64,000 bases of DNA, taken from positions 1,798,001 through 1,862,000 of the forward strand of contig NZ_CP060723.1 in assembly GCF_014395225.1 (NCBI RefSeq), in the 5' to 3' direction. The translations under genes were made by a program, and so were the position numbers. This document shows positions 33,471 to 42,800 of this stretch, piece after piece; position 1 is the first letter of the stretch, and each line of letters begins with the position of its first letter. Under the pieces are notes generated by a model that made no database searches, was not told the origin of the DNA, and worked only from the letters and a program-made list of their open reading frames with translations. This stretch comes from Pedobacter roseus. Its GTDB lineage: Bacteria; Bacteroidota; Bacteroidia; Sphingobacteriales; Sphingobacteriaceae.

Positions 33471-34784
33471 AACTATTGAGAATATACTAAATCAGTTTTC
33501 CTTGGGACATATGATTCGTGAAGATAATGGGCTGCGATTACAGGAGATCGATAATTGGATTGAAGAGCTCAAGCTTAAAATTCTTTCTGTAGATAACTTT
33601 TTAGATAAGGAAAATATAGAAGATATCTACCCAATGAGCGATATTGAGAAGGGAATGACATATGGATCTGTTTTAAATCGGGACTCCAGCGTTTACCATA
33701 GTCAAATGGTTCAGAGAAAAATTTTCAGCGATTTTGACATCGGTCGTTTCTCTTCCGCATTAGACTTTCTTATTGAAAAACATTCTATTTTGAGAACCGG
33801 ATTCAATCTTACAGATTACGAAACTGAAATTCAAATCGTCTATAAAAAAGTATCAATCCCATTGACCTATGAAAATATATCAGATATTTCAAGGGGAGAA
33901 CAGGAAATTGCTATACAGGAGTTTATGAAGGCGGAAATAGGCAGTTTTAACGATATATCAAGGGCTCCTCTTTGGCAGATGAATGTTTTTAATTTAGGTG
34001 AAAATGAGTTAGTGTTTGTTTTTCAGTCCCACCATGCGATAATAGACGGATGGAGTGAATCCATGTTTTTGACTGAACTGAATAATTTATATTTACGTTT
34101 AGAAAAGGAACCTGATTATAGGCCAGACAAGCTAAAAACAAGTTATAGAGATTTTATACTCCAACATGAACTAGACAAGAGCAATGTTTCTATAAAATCT
34201 TTCTGGAAAAAGGAATTGGAAGGGCATACACGCTTAGACATCTTTGCGGGTGAGGAGGAGACGGAGCGCTACTCATTCTCTGTGGACAGCGATACTGTTG
34301 CGGCAATAACAGATTTTGCACAAAAATCAAAGATTAGCGTCAAATCAGTTGCATTAAGTGCGTTTGTTTACCTGTTAAAGGTTCTGGAATACGGAGAAGA
34401 AGTAATCACAGGTGTTGTAACCAATACGCGTCCAACATGTGAGGATAGTGACAAGATCTTAGGTTGCTTTCTAAATACAATTCCTTTCAGGGTAAAATTT
34501 GATGAGGACAAATCCTGTTCTTCCTTTATGGCTGATATTAACCAGAAATTAATTGAGCTAAAAGCCTACGAAAGATTGAGCCTGTTAGAAATTGCAAAGG
34601 GTGAGGATAAACCATCTAAATCAGTTAATCCATTCTTCGATGTGATTTTTAACTATGTCGATTTCCACAGCTATAACGATATCCTACACGAAGAAAAAGA
34701 TAACGAAAATGTTGAGTCAATTAATCTTTTTGGTAACGACCGCACTAATACTTATTTAGATTTTACGGTCAATGTCACGGGGGG
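33467..34784 (+). CDS. orf8, part 2: linker and second condensation domain
   Basis: Middle part of orf8 after two nearby missing bases; the first ATG in this frame is at 33502. The short piece 33387-33466, in a third frame, carries the PCP serine (GGDSIK) and helix. A charged helical linker (IDNWIEELKLKIL) leads to an unusual condensation domain that begins EDIYPMSDIEKGMTY and has SHHAIIDGWS (near 34029) as its HHxxxDG motif. It is nearly identical to the second condensation domain of orf9 (about 40210-41500) and unlike the other C domains here. The frame is lost at the G run 34779-34784; the literal stop is at 34809. Confidence 0.9.
34779..34784 (+). other. Frame break 8 in orf8 (G6, seven needed)
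   Basis: The orf9 copy reads ACT GGG GGG CAA and is in frame. Here the Thr codon is ACG, so seven Gs are needed and six are present. Confidence 0.88.
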
Positions 34785-36797
34785 CAATTTGGTATTGGTG
34801 TTAATCTAAGCAAAAAGCTAAAATCCAACTTTGGCGCCGAGAGATTTTGTAATATATATTCCTCAATTTTATCAGCTCTTATTTTTAATTCAGGTTTATC
34901 CCTTAGTTCTTTAAACTATCTATCGTCAACTGAACGGGAAAAATTATTGTATCAGTTCAACCCGCCTTACATTCCTTATGATGGGAAGATGACTGTTTTG
35001 GATCTTTTCGATAAGCAAGTTTGGCTTAATCCTTCCTCTGTTGCGATAGTTTTTGAAGAGGAGCGTTTAACTTATGCAGAGCTAAATGTAAAAAGTAACC
35101 AATTATGTAACTATATTCTGTCTTCAGGTGTAACAGAAGGTGAATGTATCGGAGTACTTCTTGAGCGCTCATTATGGAGTGTTTTGTGTATGCTTTCAGT
35201 ATTGAGGCTAGGATGTATTTACGTTCCTATTGATGATTCGTATCCTTCCATCCGAATAGAACAGATAATAAAGAAGAGTGGAATTACCTTTCTTCTAAGG
35301 GATTCATCAAATAGCGATTTTTCACATATTTGTCCCAACATTGTTTTATTTCCAACTTATGAATTTTTACAAAATGAGAATTCAAAGGATTTGAAAACTG
35401 TGATTACCGCTAATCAATCATCATATATAATCCATACATCGGGTTCAACAGGTCAGCCAAAAGGGATAGAACAGAGCCATCTTACACTCTTCAATCTAAT
35501 TAATTGGGCTATATCAGACAATAGTTCTAATGGACCTGATAAATATTTGCAGTTTTCTTCCTTCAATTTCGACATGTCTATTTATGATGTGTTCTATAGT
35601 CTCTGCACCGGCAGCGAGCTTCATATATTAAGTAATTACCTGCGTTCAGATATGTTTGGTTTGAGGAAATATATAAAAGAGAATAACATCACAATAGTTT
35701 CTATTCCTTGTGCTATTTTGAGAACCTTTTTTGATAGATCTTTAGGTGAATTTTTAAACCATCAGTTGAGTAGGATTATTTGTGCTGGGGAACAACTTTT
35801 TATTATTGGGGGAATCAGAGATTTTTTGTTGAATAATCCAAATGTCATGATTCAAAATTTATACGGTCCATCTGAAACCCATGTCGTTACTGGTATTACC
35901 TATAGTTTTTCAAACCAAGAGATCCCAGAAAAAGCAAGCATAGGTAGACCTGTGGATAACACTAACATTTATATTTTGGATAAACACATGAATTTAGCAC
36001 CAATTGGAGTTGAGGGGGAAATTTATATTGGTGGGATGCATGTTGCAAAGGGTTATCGCGGCCTGCCTGACCTCACTGAGGAAAGGTTTCTCAAGGATAT
36101 TTATTTTGGCAAGGGGATGATGTACCGAAGTGGTGATGTAGGACGATGGGATTCGAATGGAAATATAGAGTACTTGAGGAGGGAAGATGATCAGGTAAAG
36201 ATAAATGGATACAGAGTCGAATTAGAAGAAATTGAAATAGCTTTGCGTGGCTTCAATAATATTAATGAGGCAGTGGTATCTGTTAGTGAATTGGACTCTG
36301 AGGAAAGGGAACTCGTGGCATATATCGAAACCAGTGAACTCTTTGATATCAATGAGATCAAGAAGTATTTGCTGAGTTATCTTCCGGGCTATATGGTTCC
36401 AAATAAATACGTATTCTTAGAGAAATTACCTATCGGTCCAACAGGTAAGATAGATAAGAGGAATTTACCTGAACCCGAAAAAACCAAAGGAAAGAGAAGA
36501 GAATATGTAGCTGCCAGAAATGAGCTTGAAATGGCAATGGTAGAAATTTGGCAAAGCATCTTGAAGCATGATTCTGTAGGAATTAATGATGACTTCTTTG
36601 AATTGGGGGGAGATAGTATAAGAATTACCAAACTAATTATGGCCGTTAGAAAACGGTTCAATATCAACCTGAAATTTGAAGGAGTCTTGATGGAACCAAC
36701 TATTAGTGCTTTAATGGAAGCTATTAGCTTAGATCTATGGCTAAACACATCAAAAATAGACGACCATGGAAATGGTTACGACGAGATTAAACTTTGA
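34779..36797 (+). CDS. orf8, part 3: second A domain and PCP
   Basis: End of orf8; the first ATG in this frame is at 34947. It contains the end of the second condensation domain, an A domain (about 34970-36490; HTSGSTGQPKG at a3, YRSGDVGRW at a7, a10 TGKIDKRNLP) and a PCP (ELGGDSIR near 36600). Unlike most A domains here, its shell is AT-rich and belongs to neither repeated family, so it has escaped homogenisation. Pocket residues by eye are D-M-Y-S-I-A-L-V-V, which I cannot assign. The tail NGYDEIKL is a candidate short docking motif for the TubC-type domain that opens orf9, 81 bp downstream. Confidence 0.92.
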   Translation, partial: GGQFGIGVNLSKKLKSNFGAERFCNIYSSILSALIFNSGLSLSSLNYLSSTEREKLLYQFNPPYIPYDGKMTVLDLFDKQVWLNPSSVAIVFEEERLTYAELNVKSNQLCNYILSSGVTEGECIGVLLERSLWSVLCMLSVLRLGCIYVPIDDSYPSIRIEQIIKKSGITFLLRDSSNSDFSHICPNIVLFPTYEFLQNENSKDLKTVITANQSSYIIHTSGSTGQPKGIEQSHLTLFNLINWAISDNSSNGPDKYLQFSSFNFDMSIYDVFYSLCTGSELHILSNYLRSDMFGLRKYIKENNITIVSIPCAILRTFFDRSLGEFLNHQLSRIICAGEQLFIIGGIRDFLLNNPNVMIQNLYGPSETHVVTGITYSFSNQEIPEKASIGRPVDNTNIYILDKHMNLAPIGVEGEIYIGGMHVAKGYRGLPDLTEERFLKDIYFGKGMMYRSGDVGRWDSNGNIEYLRREDDQVKINGYRVELEEIEIALRGFNNINEAVVSVSELDSEERELVAYIETSELFDINEIKKYLLSYLPGYMVPNKYVFLEKLPIGPTGKIDKRNLPEPEKTKGKRREYVAARNELEMAMVEIWQSILKHDSVGINDDFFELGGDSIRITKLIMAVRKRFNINLKFEGVLMEPTISALMEAISLDLWLNTSKIDDHGNGYDEIKL

Positions 36798-36878
36798 AAA
36801 GCCCTCAAAGACTCTATTATCGAGTGGTATCATACTAGAACTTGATGTCCCAACATTTCTAATCAAATTTTTATTCCT
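36798..36878. other. Gap between orf8 and orf9
   Basis: 81 bp of AT-rich sequence. A 6-bp inverted repeat (36792-36797 with 36805-36810) overlaps the orf8 stop but has no following T run, so I do not call a terminator. Confidence 0.3.
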
Positions 36879-39800
36879 ATGGTGAAAGAACTTCTAACTA
36901 AACTAAAAAGTCATAATGTTTTGCTGAAATTAGTAAACGATGAACTGATTGTTAAATTTCCTAAAGGAAAAACTAGTGCATCTTTGATAAACGAAATTAA
37001 GAATAACAAACAAAATATCATTCAGTATTTGTTAGCTACGTATACATATTCTGATACAAAAATTCCAAAGATTGACTTTCAAACTAATTCTTATGCTTTG
37101 TCATCGTCCCAGCGCCGATTATGGATATTGAGCCAGTTTCCTGAGGCGAATGTGGCATACAATATGCCCGGTGTTTATATTTTCAGCGGTTCGGTGAACG
37201 CGGATGGTCTTTTTCACAGTTTTTCACAGCTGCAGGAGCGGCATGAGATCCTGCGTACGGTTTTCCGGGAGGATGGTGAGGGTGTTGTCCGTCAGGTCGT
37301 TCTTACTTCGTCTGAGAGCGGTTTCTTTCTTGAGCAGCGGGACCTTCAGGGAAAAGATGCTTCTTTTGTCGATTCGGTTGTTGAGTCCGATTTTGTTCGT
37401 CCCTTTGATCTTTCGTCAGGCCCTCTTTTCCGGGCTGGTCTTTACCGTGTATCGCAGGACCGCTGGGTCTTCACCTATGTGATGCACCATATCATAAGCG
37501 ATGGCTGGAGCATGGGTATACTTATCCGTGAGCTTCTTTCTCTCTACAACAGTTATGTTCTTGGTGAAGAGAACGCTTTGCCTCCCTTGCGTATCCAGTA
37601 CCGGGATTACGCCGCCTGGCAGCAGGCCGAATTGTCGGGTTCCCGTTATGAGGAACACCGTTCCTACTGGCTGGACCATCTGTCGGGTGAGCTTCCAGTT
37701 CTTGAGCTCTTAGGCGGCCGAGCCCGCCCATCGGTAAAGACATACAATGGTGGTGTTGTACACCGTATGCTGGGTTCAGATCTGAGCAGTGGCCTGAGAT
37801 CTTTGAGCCAGGAACGGGGCGCTACGCTTTTCATGGGCCTACTGGCATGCGTTAATGTTCTGCTATACCGCTACAGCGGCCAGAGCGATCTGATCATAGG
37901 TACGCCTATGGCCGGTCGTGAGCATTCTGACCTTGAGGACCAGATCGGTTTCTATGTGAATACGGTAGCACTACGGAGCCGTTTTTCGGGTTCGGACAGT
38001 TTTCTTGAACTGGTTGACCATGTCCGTGGGGTAAGCCTTGGGGCCTATGAGCACCAGGCCTATCCGTTCGATGAGCTGCTGGAAGAACTTCACCTGCAGC
38101 GTGACATGAGCAGAAGTCCCCTGTTTGATGTTCAGGTTGTCTTAAATGAAATCAAAGAAGAAAACAGGAATCTTTCTGAGCTAAATGTAGAAAAATACGA
38201 TGTAAGCTTGAAAACGAGTCGGTTTGATATTGTTTTTAGTTTTGTCGATAACAATGAGAAGTTAGGATTAAGTATTGTCTACAACAGTGACATTTATGAT
38301 GAGCCGGCGATGTTGCGTATGTCCGGCCATTTTGAGCATCTCCTTTCCGGCCTGCTGTCCAGTCCAGATGCTCCCGTTGGGGATATTGATTATCTTGGTA
38401 CTGTGGAGCGTTCGCTGTTATTGGGGGATTTCAATTCGACAGGTTCAGACTATCCGCGGGACCGCAGTATAGTTGATCTTTTCGAGGAGCAGGTTCTGCT
38501 CTGCCCCGAGCATACAGCAGTAGTTTATGGTTCAGCGCGTCTGAGCTACAGCGAACTGAACATGCTTTCCAACCGTCTTGCCCATTATCTCCGGGAGGTC
38601 CATGGCATCGGTGCGGGCGATCTTGTGGGGATCCTTCAGGACCGCAGTGATTTGCTGATCGTTTCTATTCTGGGTGTTCTTAAATCTGGAGGGGCCTATG
38701 TTCCCATCGACCCTGACTATCCCCGGGATCGGATTGATTACATGCTAAAGGATAGTGGATGCGGAATCCTTCTCACGCAGACCGAATATGTCTTTGGTCT
38801 GGAGTCTTTTCCGGGCGAACTTTTCGCTGTCGATATCCAGCTATCTGGTCTGGATACCTCGGCAGAAAACCCTGTAGGAGTTTCTGGGGCTGATGACCTT
38901 GCGTATGTGATCTACACTTCGGGTTCCACGGGAATCCCAAAGGGTGTAATGATTGAACATGGAGCTATTGTAAATACAATTTTAAGCCAAATAAAGACAT
39001 TTAAGATTAAGGCAAAAGCTTCGGGGATTCAGTTCGCTTCATCGTCGTTTGATGCTTCTGTTTCAGAGATATTTATTATACTGACATCGGGTGGAACCCT
39101 TTTTGTTGTCGAAGAGGTCACTAAATTGGACCCGTCATTATTTGAAGATTATCTTCAGGTCAATGTGATTGATATTCTAACCCTTCCACCATCTTACCTT
39201 CGATTGCTTAATTTGGATAAAATCAAAACTCTCGATACATTAATTTCTGCTGGTGAATCCGCAGATTTACAAGATGCTAAAGAATTTTCGAAATACGGAA
39301 ACTATTTCAATGCCTATGGCCCAACTGAGTGTAGTATTTGTGTTTCAGTATTTAAAGTTATAGATAAACTCACTAATGTTCGCTTAATTCCTATCGGGCG
39401 TCCTATTTCAAACAGCCGTGTTTATATACTTGACGTTTCGGGCCATCTTTGCGGTATCGGCATTCCGGGTGAGATCTGTGTTTCCGGTGCAGGACTAGCG
39501 CGGGGCTACCTTAACCGTCCCGAGCTGACTGCGGAGCGTTTTGTTCCGAACCCTTATCTGGCTGGGGAGCTGATGTACCTTACGGGTGACATCGGCCGCT
39601 GGCTGGCTGACGGTAACATTGAGTTCCTGGGGCGTGCTGATGACCAGGTGAAGGTCCGTGGTTACCGGATCGAGCTTGGGGAGATCGAGAGTGTTCTCCA
39701 GGGTCATGCGGATGTTGATTCGTGTGTTGTGGTTGCGCGTGAGAACAGTTCGGGGGATAAGGACCTTATCGCTTATGTGGTGGGTTCGGAAGGCCTTGAC

Positions 39801-42800
39801 GTATCGGTCCTGCGGGGCTACCTTGGGGGCATGCTTCCCCAGTACATGGTTCCCGGCCATTATGTGGGGCTTGCCTCTCTTCCGCTGACGCCAAACGGTA
39901 AGGTGGACCGCCGTTCCCTTCCGGATCCAGAGGGGCTTGAGCTTGGCAGCGGGAGGGAGTATGTTGCTCCGCGCACAGAGACGGAGCGTGCACTGGTTTC
40001 GATCTGGCAGGATGTACTTGGAAAGGAGGGGATTGGGGTAAAAGACAACTTTTTCGAACTTGGGGGGGATTCTATAAAGATCCTGCGAATAATAAGTGAG
40101 TTTCGTAATACCATGCATATTGATCTGAGCATATCAGAAGTTTACAAAGGGGGAACTATTGAGAGTATACTAAATCAGTCTTCTCTGGGACATATGATTC
40201 GTGAAGATAATGGGCTGCGATTACTGGAGATCGATAATTGGATTGAAGAGCTCAAGCTTAAAATTCTTTCTGTAGATAACTTTTTAGATAAGGAAAATAT
40301 AGAAGATATCTACCCAATGAGCGATATTGAGAAGGGAATGACATATGGATCGGTTTTAAATCGGGACTCCAGCGTTTACCATGATCAAATGGTTCAGAGA
40401 AAAATTTTCAGCGATTTTGACATCGGTCGTTTCTCTTCCGCATTAGACTTTCTTATTGAAAAACATTCTATTTTGAGAACCGGATTCAATCTTACAGATT
40501 ACGAAACTGAAATTCAAATCGTCTATAAAAAAGTATCAATCCCATTGACCTATGAAAATATATCAGATATTTCAAGGGGAGAACAGGAAATTGCTATACA
40601 GGAGTTTATGAAGGCGGAAATAGGCAGTTTTAACGATATATCAAGGGCTCCTCTTTGGCAGATGAATGTTTTTAATTTAGGTGAAAATGAGTTAGTGTTT
40701 GTTTTTCAGTCCCACCATGCGATAATAGACGGATGGAGTGAATCCATGTTTTTGACTGAACTGAATAATTTATATTTACGTTTAGAAAAGGAACCTGATT
40801 ATAGGCCAGACAAGCTAAAAACAAGTTATAGAGATTTTATACTCCAACATGAACTAGACAAGAGCAATGTTTCTATAAAATCTTTCTGGAAAAAGGAATT
40901 GGAAGGGCATACACGCTTAGACATCTTTGCGGGTGAGGAGGAGACGGAGCGCTACTCATTCTCTGTGGACAGCGATACTGTTGCGGCAATAACAGATTTT
41001 GCACAAAAATCAAAGATTAGCGTCAAATCAGTTGCATTAAGTGCGTTTGTTTACCTGTTAAAGGTTCTGGAATACGGAGAAGAAGTAATCACAGGTGTTG
41101 TAACCAATACGCGTCCAACATGTGAGGATAGTGACAAGATCTTAGGTTGCTTTCTAAATACAATTCCTTTCAGGGTAAAATTTGATGAGGACAAATCCTG
41201 TTCTTCCTTTATGGCTGATATTAACCAGAAATTAATTGAGCTAAAAGCCTACGAAAGATTGAGCCTGTTAGAAATTGCAAAGGGTGAGGACAAACCATCG
41301 AAATCAGGTAATCCATTCTTCGATGTGATTTTTAACTATGTCGATTTCCACAGCTATAACGATATCCTACACGAAGAAAAAGAAAATGAAAAAATGTTAT
41401 CAAAAATGGAGATCGGCAGTTTTGGTAAAACGAATACTTATTTAGATTTTACGGTCAATGTCACTGGGGGGCAATTCGGTATCGGTGTTAGTCTAAACAA
41501 AAAATTAAAATCCAATTTTAGTTCAGAGAAATTTTGTAAGACATATTCCGCGATTCTATCCGCTCTGATTTTGACTCCAGATTTACGCTTCAGTTCTTTA
41601 AATTATCTATCATCAACTGAACAGGAGGAAATACTATATCGATTCAATCCACCAGCGGCACCTTATTCAAATGAACGAACTTTGATCGAACTTTTTCAAC
41701 AGCAGGTAATTCAAAATCCAGAGAATGTTGCTGTACATTTTGGAACCCAAAAACTAAGCTATAGAAAGCTAGATACCATATCGAATCAATTGGCCTTTTT
41801 TTTAATAGATAATTATCGAATAAAACGTGGAGATTTTATTGGGATAGCTCTACAAAGAAGCGAATGGATTATTGTTTCAATTTTAGCAGTTATAAAAACA
41901 GGTGCCGCTTATGTTCCAATAGATGTTGATTTTCCAAGAGAACGGATTGATTTTATTAAAGACGATTCCAATTGCAAATTAATAATTGACAGGTCCTTTC
42001 TGAATAGATTTAAGGCTGTAGATAAGACAGGGACAGATCATGATTTGCCTAGAGTAAATCAACCGACAGATTTAATTTACTTGATGTATACTTCAGGTTC
42101 AACCGGTAGTCCCAAAGGCTGCATGCTTCAGCACAATAGCATCATAAACAGAATAGAATGGATGTGGCAGAAGTATAACTTTACTTCCAATGATGTTTTT
42201 TTGCAAAAAACATCGTTTACATTCGATGTTTCGGTTTGGGAACTTTTGATGCCAATTTGTTTCGGAGCATCTATGGTTGTTTGTAATAAGAAAGACATAG
42301 TATCTCCTTTGAGGCTGTTGAAGCTAGTGGAGAGAAATCGAATTTCGTGTATTCATTTTGTGCCAAGCGCTTTGGATTCATTTATGTTTTCAGTATTTAA
42401 TGATGATAAGCTGGTTCGAAGCCTAGAAAGTTTACGTTTAGTTATCACTAGTGGAGAAGAACTCAAATTGTCAACAACAAAGAAATGGTATTCCAAAATT
42501 ATGACACCAATCTATAATTTGTATGGTCCAACTGAAGCAGCAATTGACGTAACATTTTTTGATACAAGTAGAGATGACTTGAAGATTTTAATTGGAAAAC
42601 CAATATGGAATACCCAAATCTTTATTCTAAACGGAGGAAATCAGTTATGTCCGGTCGGCGTTCCTGGTGAAATTTGCATAAGTGGTGTTGGCTTATCTAG
42701 GGGATATCATAATAATGAAAAACTGACTTCTAAAGTATTTGTGACCAATCCCTTCTTCCCAGCACAAAAGATGTATAAAACGGGAGACGTAGGAAGATGG

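Larger units (their letters stand above)
33400..34830 (+). repeat. PCP plus unusual C domain, orf8 copy
   Basis: A direct repeat of about 1.4 kb with 40080-41510 in orf9, differing at few bases. It joins the family II back shell, so the whole repeated tract runs from about 32890 and 39570. Confidence 0.9.

Noticed and set aside
36792-36810. Terminator after orf8
   Set aside because: The inverted repeat has only a 6-bp stem, overlaps the stop codon and lacks a T run.
37204-37482. Recurrent 60-136-residue plus-strand frames inside C and A domains
   Set aside because: They are alternative frames of the repeated shells and appear identically in each copy, with no domain content of their own.
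39495-40118. Long minus-strand open frames in the A-domain shells (also 28495-28992, 46921-47577, 50088-50453, 62195-62692)
   Set aside because: They lie antisense to GC-richer repeated A-domain sequence, recur with every copy of the repeat and have low-complexity Pro/Arg/Ser-rich translations. They are shadows of the coding strand.
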